From Eustoma russellianum (lineage: Eukaryota > Streptophyta > Magnoliopsida > Gentianales > Gentianaceae): DNA of 64,000 nt. The position numbers and the translations under genes were made by a program. Below are positions 10,947 through 21,906 of the stretch, in pieces. The notes beneath the pieces were generated by a model. The model had not been told where the DNA came from. It worked only from the letters and a program-made list of their open reading frames with translations, and made no database searches. The stretch is from NCBI GenBank assembly GCA_036186865.1, contig AP025067.1, forward strand, positions 20,148,724-20,212,723, given 5' to 3'. Each line of letters opens with the position of its first letter. Positions within the stretch are counted from its first letter, which is position 1.

Positions 10947-11182
10947 GATGATTTCAGAACTTGCATTATTTTAAATTGACTCACCCTTAACATATGCTCC
11001 CCCTCACAAAGTGCAACAAATACAATTACGGAGATAACGAAAAAAAATCCGCAAGAATTGATGCAAACAATGTTCATAAATATCAACATAAAACCAATGT
11101 CATAGGGGAATGATAAATAGAAAACATAAAGTTGCAAGTAACCAAATGAACATGATAATCCATCAGAAATAAGAAAAGAAAA

Positions 11183-12529
11183 CTACAGTCCACCACCACT
11201 TCCACCAGGCTTCAAATCTCCAAAATTGAAATGGCTTGATGCAAACTCTGCAAACCCACCCGTTTGCTGACCACTCCCTTCAGCCTGCCCACTTCCACCA
11301 GCACCAACTCCAGCAGTGTCTCCAGCACCAGCAGCAGCATCTCCAGTATGTTCTCCCCCTAAATCATCAAAATTAGGAGGAAAGTAGGCCCAAGGGAATT
11401 CACGGAGAAGGGCTGTCTTGAGAGCATTGGTTCGATAATCATGACGCGCATCTCTGAGTTGAAGCTGCTGAACAGATTGCTCTAATGATTGAATTTGGGC
11501 ACGCAGTTGTGCCACGGTGCTTGATTCAACATCTTCCTGAGGCGCTGCTTTTGCCTCATCATCAAGACCGGGAATGGTAGTGGCTTTTCGTTTTTGAGAG
11601 TCGATGGCTTGGGCAATATTGTAATTACTATAGTAATCCGTATTCGCCACCAGGGTGAGTTCATTTTCAGGAATGACAATACCTTTTGATTTGAGAAGAA
11701 TGGTAATGATATTTGCAAAAGGTAAAGCCTTAGAAGTTTTCCGAAGGGCAGCAAACATGACTTCAATCATAATCCAGGCAAAATTGAGTTGGGTTTCATG
11801 TTTGATGCGATAAGTGATGTAGAAATCCATGTTGCTTGGATTTCGTGTCGACTTATCATTTACGCAGTAAGTGACGATGACCAACAAGATGCGGTCCATA
11901 AGGGCCATATTCTGAGTCTTTCGAGAAGGAAAGAATCCCAGATTAAACTTTACATCTTGTTCATTAATTCCGTATTTACTGCTCCAGTCAAATACGGAAA
12001 AGTCACTTAGCCCTTCGTTTCTTATCCTGAGAACATCACAGATTTCGGGAATAGAAAAACTGAGAGGCGTACCATCAATGAAAGTGTTCAGAGAGAAAGA
12101 GTGAGATTCAGACTGTGGAGTAACCCACAGATTTGCATAAAACATCCGGATGTGCTCCCGGGAGAAATTTTGCATATCAAGTCTGGACCAGAGAGAGGTC
12201 CAACCTTGATACTCGAGCAAGGACACAATTTGATCCATATGAGTCTCGGACAAATCGCTGAGACTCAAGAGCTTGAGGGGAACGATAGGACGATTGTTGG
12301 TGTGCCATTCTTCAACAAGCAGATTGGAGTACAGAGATAAGTGTACTCCTTTGTCCAGAGGGCGAGGAGATTTTTTGATATCAGCATCGAATTTCTTCAA
12401 CTAAGGAAAATTTTCCTTGGTAAGCCCTTCACGGATTGATTTGATTTCTTGGGGTTCCGCAGTCTCGAGCCCAGCAGTTTGCTTGCGTCTGTGACTGCGT
12501 GGGCGTTTTGAGGGTCTAGCTGAGGCCAT
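11183..12529 (-). pseudogene. Extra post-pol ORF of element A (basic N-terminus, plant-transposon-like core)
   Basis: Starts at ATG 12529 with a strongly basic segment (MASARPSKRPRSHRRK), a probable nuclear localisation signal. One in-frame TAG at 12401-12403 (codon 43) interrupts it; the same frame then stays open to 11183. The core has RMFYANLWV, a DGTPLSFSIPEICDVL segment and LLVIVTYCVNDKS; then a heptad-like coiled coil (TVAQLRAQIQSLEQSVQQLQ) and a Gly-rich tail. Element B has a homologous ORF at the same place (31820-33128). It resembles the domain often labelled putative plant transposon protein downstream of plant LTR elements (from memory). No signal peptide or clear transmembrane anchor is seen, so it is unlike an envelope protein. 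Function unknown. Apart from the TAG it looks well preserved. Confidence 0.75.
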
Positions 12530-12845
12530 TTGAGCAAGGAGAGTGAAAGGATTTTTAAGAAAATTTAGTAGAGATTAGATGGGGAGTCTTAGATGAAGAT
12601 GGAAGTTGAGAGAGAGAGAGATTATAAAGGAGATGAAGAAGATGAAGAGTTAGTGGAAGTTAATGGAGATGAGTGAGTGGGGAAGTGGAAGAGAGATTTG
12701 AGGAAGATGAAATGAATTTTTTTGGAAGATGAAGAGGTGGGAAATGTGAAAACGTGGGAAAGAGGAAAAGGGGTAATGGCGGCAGGAGTTAATGATGATT
12801 GAATGGCGCGAAAACTGAAGAGACGGCGGACAGGACAGTGAATAT

Positions 12846-13115
12846 TTAGGGTTGAAGCGCCTAAAGTGACTTCGAATGACTTCACAAAAGAGGGTGAAGC
12901 GCTTAAAGTCACATTGAACGGTTGTGGAGATGCAGATTGAGCGCTTAATGTCACTTCAAACAAGTGAACACATTTAGATAAAGCACTTAATCCAACATCG
13001 AACGCTAGTGTAAAGGGACATAAAGCGCCTAATGTCACTTCGAACGAGTGACATCCTTAACATCAGGTGCTTGATGTGACATTAAACGCCTGAAGCAAGT
13101 GTAATGAAGCGCTTT
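12846..13115. repeat. Family-A motif array upstream of the extra ORF
   Basis: Six or seven diverged copies of the LTR palindrome unit (GAAGCGCCTAAAGTGACTTC, GAAGCGCTTAAAGTCACATT, GAGCGCTTAATGTCACTTC, AAGCGCCTAATGTCACTTCG, GAAGCGCTTTATGTGCAC and others). It lies between RNaseH (ends about 13254) and the extra ORF start (12529), in the same orientation as in the LTR. The array has no regular spacing here. Confidence 0.85.
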
Positions 13116-13253
13116 ATGTGCACTGATCTTGAGAATTTTAAAATTTTCGTGCTCAAAACTCAAGATGGTTTTATCAACCCATATTGAGCAACCCCAACCT
13201 ACTTCTTATAGATACAAAGACATCACTAGGTAGGAGTTTCGTGAAAATGTCCG

Positions 13254-16196
13254 CTAGTTGGTCTCGCGTAGGAACGAATTCCACTTTTGTACATAATCAC
13301 GGATGAAATGATACCTCACTTCAATGTGCTTTGTCCGACTATGTTGGACGGGATTTTGTGCAATATTAATAGCGGAAGTGTTATCACACAAAATTGGCAC
13401 CTTTGAGAAGTGAATGTTATAATCATTTAACGTGTTTGTCATCCATAATAATTGTGCACAACACGAGGCGGCCGACACATATTCGGATTCCGCCGTAGAA
13501 AGAGACACGCTATTTTGTTTCTTGGAAAACCAAGAAACGAGACAATCTCCGAGAAACTGACAAGTTCCGGAGGTGCTCTTCCTATCAACTAGACTCCCCG
13601 CATAATCGGAGTCACAGTATCCTCTTAAATCAAAACATGCATTCTTAGAATAAAATAAACCAAATTTCAAAGTACTTCTAAGGTATCTAAGGATGCGTTT
13701 TACCGCAATAAAATGCATCTCCCTAGGATCACTTTGAAATCTAGCACATAAATATACTGCATGTAAAATATCGGGTCTACTAGCCGTCAAATAAAGTAGA
13801 CTACCTATAATGCCACGATACAAGGTTACCTCGACATGCTTTCTTTTTTCATCCTTGTCAAGCTTTGCACTTGTGCTCATAGGAGTGTTTACCTCTCTTC
13901 CTTCACCAAAGTTGTACTTTTTGAGCAAATCTCTTGTGTATTTGGTTTGGGAAATGTACACGCCATCTTCGGCTTGCTTGATTTGTAATCCAAGGAAATA
14001 GTTACGTTCGCCCATCATGCTCATCTCGAACTCACCTTGCATAAGACTAGCAAATTGCTCACAAAGACAATTGTTAGTAGCACCAAAAATAATATCATCA
14101 ACATATACTTGAACAATTAAATGATTTCTACCTTGTTCTTTTATAAACAAGGTAGCGTCAACTTTAGCTCTTGAAAAACCATTATTAAGAAGAAAAGTAC
14201 TTAACCTCTCGTACCAAGCTCTTGGAGCTTGTTTGAGGCCGTAAAGAGCCTTTTTAAGTTTGAAGACATGATGTGGTGAATCATGACATTCAAACCCGGG
14301 AGGTTGTGCAACATACACTTCCTCTTGAATAACACCATTCAAGAAAGCGGATTTAACATCCATTTGGTAAAGTTTAAAATCCCTATAACAAGCATATGCT
14401 AATAACATCCTAATAGCTTCAAGCCGTGCTACGGGTGCAAATGTCTCATCAAAATCAATACCTTCTTCTTGACGGTATCCTTGAGCAACTAATCTAGCCT
14501 TGTTTCTAGTGACATTACCTTGATCATCCATCTTGTTACGAAAAACCCATTTCGTACCAATAATAGGATGATCGTGTGGTTTGGGAACTAACTCCCAAAC
14601 ATCACTTCTTTCAAATTGGTTTAATTCTTCTTGCATAGCCAAGATCCAATTTTCATCAAGAAGTGTATCTTTAATATTTTTAGGCTCTATAAGAGAGACA
14701 AATGCATTCTCTCTATATTGCTTTCGTGTGGTGATACCCCTATTTAGATCACCTATGACTAACTCTTGAGGGTGAGAACTTTTGTGCTTAAATGATCTAA
14801 GAAGATTGGAGACATCTCCTCCAACTTCCTCTTGATCATGTTCCGGAAGAGATGAACCTTCATCATCCACATGAACCTCATGTTCCGGAATGTGTGATGC
14901 ATTTTCTACATTTTGTGTATCAACATGAGTATGAGAAAAATTTCTATTTGACTCACTAAGTTCATGCACACAAGGTGGAGGTGTACCTTCAATAGGTTCA
15001 ACTCTCAAATCAATGAAGATGTTTCCATTTGGAAGATCATCAACGATCTCTCGTTGAGGAACGACCATAGGAACATCCTCAAGAATTCCTTCTTGATGAG
15101 TCACATCGTCATCCTCTTCACAATCCTCATTAAGTTTAGGTTCGTCACTAAGTGACTCATTAAACTTAACGTTAATTGATTCTTCCACCTTTTGACTCCT
15201 TTTGTTGAAAACACGAAATGCTTTACTATTTGAGGCATAACCTAAAAAGATACCTTCATCTGCTTTGAGGTCAAGTTTGTCCAAAGTATCTTTGGTATTA
15301 AGTATAAAACACTTGCAACCAAAGACTTTGAAATACCCAATGTTGGGAACTTTTCCATTCCAAAGCTCATAGGGTGTCACATTTAGGTATGGTCTCAAAT
15401 AGACACGATTGATCACATGGCAAGCGGCATTTACCGCTTCGGCCCAAAAATACTTAGGCAAACCGAACTCATTCAACATTGCTCTACACATTTCTTGTAG
15501 AGTTCTATTCTTTCGTTCGGCTACACCATTTTGTTGAGGAGTTCTAGGTGCCGAAAGGTCATGAGAGTATCATTTGGATACACAAAACCTTTCGAAATCA
15601 CCATCGAACTCACCACCACGATCACTACGGATGGTTTTAATTGTGTCACCTACATGATTTTCCAATCATTTACTTAGACTCATAAACTCGCTACATGCAT
15701 CACTCTTCTTAGCTAGAAACATCACCCACGTATAACGGGTATAGTCATCTACTACCACGAAGGTATAATGTTTGCTACCCAAGCTTTTTGTTCCAACATC
15801 CCCATACAAATCCATATGAAGCAATTGTAGGGGCTTGGAGGTGGAAATATTTGTCTTGGGTTTGAATCTTGTTTTCACAAGCTTTGCCTTTTGACAAGTG
15901 TCACATAAGTCATGGTTTTCGAAATTCATTTTTGGAAGACCTCGGACTTTACCATTTTCGCAAATAAATTTAAATGTTTTGAAACATACATGTCCGAGAC
16001 GTCTATGCCATAGTTGCGTCAAATCATTCTTAGCAACTAGACAAGATACATTTTGAGAAACCAAATCATTGATGCTAAGTTTGTAAATATTTTTGAAACG
16101 CAAAGCCTCAAATAAGATCTTATCTTCCTTTTTCACAGCACACTTTGTTTTCAAAAACGTTACCCTCATAATTAACATCACAAAGTTGACTGACAC
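13254..16196 (-). pseudogene. pol: Element A pol: integrase, reverse transcriptase, RNaseH
   Basis: One frame running from 16196 to 13254 with two in-frame TGA codons (15666-15668 and 15570-15572), both inside the integrase catalytic core. The N-terminal zinc region (LWHRRLGHVCFKTFKF...CDTCQKAK), the first aspartate (HMDLYGD), the second (RSDRGGEF) and the glutamate (NGVAERKNRT) of the D,D,E triad are all visible. The downstream 745 residues are uninterrupted: RT with KARLVAQGY, the catalytic YVDDIIF, then RNaseH with DYAGSLVDRKSTSG and STAESEYVSA. RNaseH probably shifts frame at its end. The retained RT suggests moderately recent decay. No host role is implied. Confidence 0.9.
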
Positions 16197-16671
16197 TTAT
16201 CAAGTTAAACTTAAGACCTACAACATATAAGACATCACTAAGAGAGAAGGAATCGTTACCCACAATACCATGTCCTTTGATTTGGCCTTTGCTACCGCCA
16301 AAGTGGACAACTCCTCCGTCTTGCATAGTGAGTCTATGGAAGACACGTTTGTCTCCCGTCATATGGTTGGAACATCCACTGTCCACGACCCATTGACCTT
16401 CTTGTCTTCGCTTTCTCCATTGAGTGCTAGGGCCTACAAAAGAACCATATGAAGTTGGTACCCTTTTTGTTTTGGGTCCTTGAAGGTTAGTCACCTTCAT
16501 CTCGCCTTCCGGCACCCACACAAGATTCTTATTATTTTTAGCTCTACATACTCTTTCTACATGGCCTTTCCTATTGCAATAAAAACATGTAGGAGTATGC
16601 TTGTGAGTTGGTGTATGCTTGTGCAAATGTTTGTGCGTAGGCACATGTCGTGTTTCCTTTTTAGGAACCAC
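16120..16671 (-). pseudogene. Element A Gag C-terminal zinc knuckle and protease
   Basis: A frame shifted relative to pol. It begins with a second CCHC knuckle (CFYCNRKGHVERVC) after a His/Thr-rich repeat (THKH units), then has GPKTKRVPTSYGS and the aspartic protease motif VDSGCSNHMTGD. It overlaps the pol frame at 16120-16196, marking a frameshift. In this family Gag and Pol processing depends on this protease. Confidence 0.85.
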
Positions 16672-18290
16672 CTTGGAATAGAAGAAGGTTTTTGTTTCAC
16701 AACATGAACCAAAGGTTGTGATGTCTTTGGTGCATTAGCCTTTTGTTTAGGCATGTGCCTTTGCTTCTTCAAGAAGGTTTTGGACTCCTTGACCACTTGT
16801 GCTTGTTCCTTCTTATTTCCCTTCTTAGATGCATACATGGCACTAGGTTTGATTTTAGCCTCCATGCTTGGCCTAGATGCATCCTTAACCTCTACCTTTG
16901 TAGCACTTACCCTTGAATCATTTTTCTTATCCTCAAGGGCTTGAGCACATGATTTCATCAAATCATGTTTCTCTTCAAGTGCAATCACATGCATAGTCAA
17001 AAATATATCATGCTCAAGTTTCAATGCAATGTGATCTTCTAACGTGTCATTATATTCATTTAAGCATGCTCTAAACTCTTTCTTGACACGTTTATATTTT
17101 AAATCTAAGAGGTCATTTTCTTGCACTAAATCATCTCGTTCATCAATAATTCTATAGTGAGATGAGATATTGCATACCTCCATGTCATCATCAATGGCCA
17201 TGAGTGCAAAGAACTCCTTGTCAAGATCATCTTGAACCACACCCGTGAGTGCAAGATCATCATGATCGCCATTGTCGCTCTCGGACCCGGAAAGAATGCT
17301 CTCCCAATGGGCTACTTCCGCTGCAAGGCCTTCTTCCTTTGGTAGATGGCCTTCTTGTCTTTGAGTTACGGCTCCTTCACCCGACAATCTTTCATGAAGT
17401 GACCAAGCTTCCCACACTTGTAGCATTTATTCTCTTGGTCCTTCACCTTGTCCTTGGAGTACTTTTCTTTGATAAATCTTTTGGCTTCATCATCATTCTT
17501 TCTCGCAAAACGTCGGAATCTTTTGACAAGAAGTCCGACTTCATCGTCCGAGTCCTCCGACTCGCATACAAGCGCCTTAGTGGAGTGGCGAATAGGGTCG
17601 TTCTTTTCTTGTGCATCCAAGTGAATCTCATAAGTAATGAAATTCCCATATAACTCGTCCAAGGTGATGGTTTCCAAATCCTTGGACTCCTCAATAGCCG
17701 TCACCTTTGCGTTCCATTCTCTCCCTAAACTATTTAAGAAGCAATGGTTTAGATCCTCTTGTTCTATTTTCTTGCCAACCACTTTGAGAAGGTTGACAAG
17801 CTTGGTGAATCTTTGGATGGACTCTTCAATCTTTTCACCTTTAGGGACAATAAAATTATAGAACTGTTTTATCAACTGTCTCCTCTTGGCCTTTCTTACT
17901 TGAGATGTTCCTTCGTGGATCATCTCAAGCTTTGTCCAAGCCTCATGAGCGGATTGTACACCTTGAATCTGTGCTCTCTCGTTTGAGAAAGAGAGCTGTT
18001 TAAAATAGCAAGAGTCTTGCTATTTATGGCCAACTGAAACTCCTCTTCAGGAGTAGGATCATCAATATCAATGGGAATCATAGAGCCTCTTGAGACCTCA
18101 ACCCATATTCTTTGCCAAAAGAACGTAGATAGGTTTCCATATTTGACTTCCATAGTGGGTAGTTTAGACGATCAAACATGGGAACCTTGACATGAACATG
18201 AGAGATAGAAGGGAGTAGGGTTTCTTGCCTCCTTCTTCTAGAGGCTTCAGCACTAGGATAACCCACATCATCAAAAACAAAGGGATCCAT
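16557..18290 (-). pseudogene. gag: Element A gag, frameshifted
   Basis: Gag starts at ATG 18290 (MDPFVFDDVGYPS), 50 nt after the primer site, with the PMFDRLNYPLWKSNMETYL capsid start. The frame changes near 18080-18150, again near 17920, and near 17400-17430. The 17366-17923 part has IKQFYNFIVPKGEKIEESI, FLNSLGREWNAKVTAIEE and the first zinc knuckle CYKCGKLGHFMKDC. The 16557-17426 part is a long charged coiled-coil region (KYKRVKKEFRACLNEYNDTL). Sirevirus Gag coiled coils are known to bind dynein light chain; that is family knowledge, not seen here. Confidence 0.85.
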
Positions 18291-18336
18291 ACTATAATGA
18301 TCAAATCTTGTATTTGGACTCAAATAAACAAGATGT

Positions 18337-18349
18337 GGCTCTGATACCA
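18337..18349 (-). other. Primer-binding site of element A (Met-tRNA)
   Basis: The minus strand reads TGGTATCAGAGCC two bases inside the 5' LTR, the classic plant copia site complementary to the 3' end of initiator methionine tRNA. Confidence 0.9.
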
Positions 18350-18351
18350 AT

Positions 18352-19819
18352 TGTTAGGTCCCTTAGAACACACTAGAAGGGGGGTTGAATAGTGTGTTCA
18401 CCAAGTATGGATATTTTATGGATATTTTTCGTTTTGAGGTGCAACCAATACTTGGGTGTGTTCTTTAGAAAGAGTAAAGACTTGCAAGAAAGTAAAGAAC
18501 ACAAGTATGTATAGAGGTTCAAGTCAAATGAATCTACTCCTCTACCTTCTTGATGTTTCACAAGAAGGATTTTGAAATGGAGATTGTTATTTCTTTTGGG
18601 GGAAACAACAATCAAAGAACAAAATCCAGAAAACAGAAAACTAGGCACTTTGCCTAGACCACAACCAAGAAGTCTAACCCTTTGAAGTTTAGCCTCCAAA
18701 GATCTTCTTTGCCCTCAAAGAAATCTTGTAGGGAGAATAGTGCACCACACACTATCAACTAACACTTCAAAGTCTAGAAATCTTAAACAAGAAGCACCCT
18801 TGCTCCTTGACCAACAATCTACCCAATCTGACTCTTCTTCTTCTTCTTACAATAATCACTCTCAACAATAAGGTAAAATGTACAATGTTTACAAGTATTT
18901 TGAGAGCTTGAGCTTGAGAGAATTTGAGAGCTTGCAAAGTAGAAAGTTAGAGAAGAAAAATGGAGGAAACCCTTCTTTTATCAACCTTCAAATTTCTTCC
19001 CGTTTGAAAGCCTCTCCACACCCAATAATGGGCTTTGGCAGCTTATGATGGTACCTTATCATCCTTGGAGATCTTCTCTTAGAATGTAGCAAGACTCTTT
19101 GGAGAAAGTCCAAATCCATGGCCAAGAATGGAAAACTGGCAACTTCAGATGTGAGAGAAAACCTGTGAAAATTATACTAAAGGGAGGGGTACAAAGAGTC
19201 AACTGGTTAGAAAGTGAAGCACAGATACTTTTGAACCGTTGGTCACACGAAGCGCCTAAAGTGCCTAAAGCATAGGCGTTCGATGTGACATTGAACGCTT
19301 AATGTGGAAAAGAACAGTCGTTCGAAGTCACATTAAGCGCCTTATGTTGTCAACTGAAGGCGTTCGAAGTCACATAAAGCGCCTAATGTAGCTCTTCATG
19401 CTTGTTCGAACTGAAACTGACACTTTCTCAGAAAAGGTACTTGGGAGTACGTGTCCATTCAGAGAAAAATACTTTTGACTGGCTGAAACACTTGAAGCGC
19501 CTAATGTAAGCGTTCGAAGTGTTCGCACTTTTCATCAGGACACATGAAGCGCCTAATGTAGGCGTTCGAAGTGTCCTGACTTTCATACACTTCACATGAA
19601 GCGCCTAATGTAAGCGTTCGAAGTGTACGCAGATCCAGACACTTCACATTAGGCGCCTAAAGTAGGCGTTCGAAGTGTACTGGACTTCACCAAGGTATAT
19701 TAAGCGCCTGAAGTGAGTGTTCGAAGTATACTGACTTCAAACACACAACTTGAAGCGCCTAATCTGATTATCCAAGTGCCAACCTTGTGCAAATCATCAA
19801 AACCAAACATATTCTAACA
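18352..19819 (-). repeat. Family-A 5' LTR
   Basis: 1,468 bp with TGTTAG...CTAACA ends; partner of 9439-10930. The terminal hairpin is at 18367-18398 and the palindromic array at about 19245-19775 with the same phased units. It is followed by the TATAT target duplication at 19820-19824. Confidence 0.93.
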
Positions 19820-20062
19820 TATATAATTATGGTAGCTGAGCTGAATGTTTTAGTCATGTATATGCTATGTTGATGCAATATTGTAGTATAGGAGATATAA
19901 CAGGGTCGAATGGTCGTTTCTGGTTCGGTGTACACAGAAAAGATAGAATATGCATGGTCGTTTATTGACTTTTTTATTGTGTATGTTTATTATGTAATCA
20001 TTTTTTGATTGGTGACCGAGTGATGACCGAAATATTATCAACTAATCATGCATTGAATACGA

Positions 20063-20321
20063 CATTTCCATTTCAGGGAATGACGCATTATTTCTTGACT
20101 TTGGAATATCATAGATTGAATCAAAATGACTCACTAAATGGGCTGCGTTTTTTATATTATGAAGTAATATTTGATAGACACAGCTTGAAGCAATTTTTAT
20201 TATGGGTCGTCGGGAAACAACCTTCATGTGTTTCTAATACATGGGTATGGTTGCGTAAATTCGATCTTTCATACTCCGTCAAGATGAGAGTCTCTAAATC
20301 AATAAGGTAATGTTGTTGTTG
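20063..20321 (+). mobile_element. TS-like SINE, copy 2, with 16-bp target duplication
   Basis: 259 bp flanked by a perfect 16-bp direct repeat CATGCATTGAATACGA (20047-20062 and 20322-20337). It ends in GGTAATGTTGTTGTTG. Related to the copies at 1117 and 24111. The clear duplication proves an intact insertion and so defines the full length of this repeat family here; an obvious A/B box was not found, so the tRNA origin is unproven. Confidence 0.75.
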
Positions 20322-20590
20322 CATGCATTGAATACGAGGCACTCCTAAGGAGTTGCTTAAAATGTAACGGTTCAAATCAAATTTTACTTGAGAAAAAGAA
20401 AACAAACACGGGTTGTTGAAGAAAATCTTAAGGGTTGTACTGGGATTTGACCGGGAAGGTGATTTCATTGGAGACCATAAGTACAAAAGCACTTCCTATT
20501 TAATGTATGAGAAATTTTTGAGTACAGTTTTTTCATGTAAGGCCATAGGACTTGTACCTTGTCTACCTACATTATTCTCAAGTTTTCTAT

Positions 20591-20971
20591 TGAGAATATT
20601 GTCGCACATTAGCCACTTTGAGATAAAATACACAAGTTGTATGAGAATAAGATGTCACCATCTATTGCCTTAAGGTTTTGAGCAGATATGAATCTCACTT
20701 CATGTAATCGCAAGTTTCAACATGATACCAGAGCTGGCTTAAGATGTTGACTCACATCTTGTCTAGCCCATGGGTGGCCATTTATTATCTACCTTCAAGA
20801 AGTCCAGATGTTCATGTCCGGCTTGTGCTTTGTGATTGCAGGCCGGTTTTAAGGCGCATGTCTATGTCAAGCCACGTTTCCACATGAAAACAGTTATTGA
20901 GAATATTGTCCCACACTAACCATTTTGAGGTAAAGTTATCTTAAAGTGACTAATGTGAGACAATATTCTCA
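20591..20971 (+). mobile_element. TRIM retrotransposon with fold-back right end
   Basis: A short noncoding LTR element. The left LTR is about 20591-20722 (TGAGAATATTGTCGCACATT to GTTTCAACA). It is followed directly by TGATACCAGAGCTGG, a decayed Met-tRNA primer site, and a body with GCCCATGGGTGGCCA and TCATGTCCGGCTTGTGC, typical of plant TRIMs. A second LTR start occurs at 20898, but after about 40 bp it turns into its own inverted copy ending CAATATTCTCA at 20971. Confidence 0.75.
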
Positions 20972-21115
20972 ATATTTCCAAGTTCGGTTACAATAGCCGG
21001 AAAATGTGTACAATGTATTATTCTTTTCCATTTCTTTTATGACATATATAACAGGGTATTACAAAATATATTATGTACATACAAGCAGTTAGCTAATAAG
21101 GTTTATACAATGCAG

Positions 21116-21488
21116 GAGTTACTACAGGTGCACCAACACCAAATGCACGGTGAAGAAACGAGTGGAACGCTCCTCTGAAGATCCAACGATCGTGATCACC
21201 ACATACGAAGGCCAACATTGCCACCACACCGTCGGATTTCCAAGGAATGCCACGCTAAGAAATCCCGACTCTTCATTCCCAAACCCCTTGCCACCTTCAA
21301 CTTCTCAACTCTATCACCCAAGAATGGGCGTGCAGTTTCCTCAACATTCTACTACGGCCGCTCGAGAATCTTTCAGGTACGCCAATGAAGATGGCGAATC
21401 CGGTTCGCTACCGGAGGCAAACGAGCAGCCATCTATGGACGAAGGTTTGCTAGGAGATGTTGTACCTCCTGGAATGAGAAATTCTTGA
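21116..21488 (+). CDS. WRKY57: WRKY57-like transcription factor, exon 3 (zinc finger and C-terminus)
   Basis: The last base of arginine codon 190, then residues 191-313 and TGA at 21486-21488. It begins SYYRCTNTKC and completes a C-X4-C-X23-H-X-H zinc finger: cysteines 195 and 200, histidines 224 and 226. This spacing defines group II, and with exon 2 the protein is IIc. The tail is Pro/Ser-rich and ends EGLLGDVVPPGMRNS (residues 299-313), close to the EGLLGDIVP ending of Arabidopsis WRKY57, which is the strongest evidence for this orthology. The zinc ligands are all present and the frame is clean. Length (313 aa) is slightly longer than the Arabidopsis protein. Confidence 0.95.
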
Positions 21489-21906
21489 TATATGTAGCTA
21501 TGCATTTTCTTAATTACCTTATTTGATATTTACTGGTCATTACGTGTAGAGATCGTTTCATAGATATAACATTCGATCGTTCATGCTGCACAATAGCTAA
21601 GACATTGGGAGAGATGGCAATCTTTCTTATGATTATTTATGGGATCTTTTTACTTGAGCTTAAAGTTCTGTATCCTCAAGAACGTGTTTGCTTTCCTTTT
21701 TAAAGTTCTCTTTGACATATAACTTTGTTTCTCTCTTATGAAAGGCATATCCTAAAGCTAATACATATTGTTGTGGGTAATATTCTTGCATATAACTATG
21801 GTTAGGATTAGAATTAATGAGTTCTCTTCAGTTCTGAGAAGCTGACTGGTACGATGTTCATGTTATGAATAATAGAACATGTGTAATATTTTACAAAATA
21901 TTAATG
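21489..21906 (+). other. 3' UTR and downstream flank of WRKY57-like gene
   Basis: AT-rich noncoding DNA with several AATAAT/TTAATG type stretches. No single polyadenylation site could be chosen. No further gene is seen. Confidence 0.5.

Larger units (their letters stand above)
9439..19819 (-). mobile_element. Complete family-A Sirevirus-like copia retrotransposon
   Basis: A 10,381-bp element on the minus strand. It has two LTRs with TGTTAG...CTAACA ends (9439-10930, 18352-19819) and a perfect 5-bp target duplication TATAT (9434-9438, 19820-19824). The order in sense direction is LTR, Met-tRNA primer site, gag, protease, integrase, RT, RNaseH, a repeat-bearing spacer, an extra ORF, polypurine tract, LTR. 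The long Gag with coiled coil and two zinc knuckles, and the post-pol ORF, point to the Sirevirus lineage. Gag and pol are broken by frameshifts and at least two in-frame TGA codons, so this copy is not autonomous. It lies antisense to its host gene inside intron 2. Confidence 0.93.
5638..21115 (+). other. WRKY57-like intron 2, 15.5 kb, packed with transposons
   Basis: Donor GTTAGT at 5638, acceptor ATGCAG ending at 21115, phase 2 inside arginine codon 190. The intron contains a SINE split by a solo LTR (7030-8638), a retrocopy (8819-9371), a full copia element in antisense orientation to the gene (9439-19819), a TS-like SINE (20063-20321) and a TRIM (20591-20971). The stretches 5638-7014, 8654-8807, 19825-20046 and 20338-20590 hold nothing I recognise beyond a C-homopolymer near 5753-5767. 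Both flanking exons are intact, so splicing across this distance is probably still functional (inference). Confidence 0.88.

Noticed and set aside
11183..12529. Envelope-like protein in element A
   Set aside because: No signal peptide or transmembrane anchor; basic N-terminus and coiled coil fit a nuclear or RNA/DNA-associated product better.
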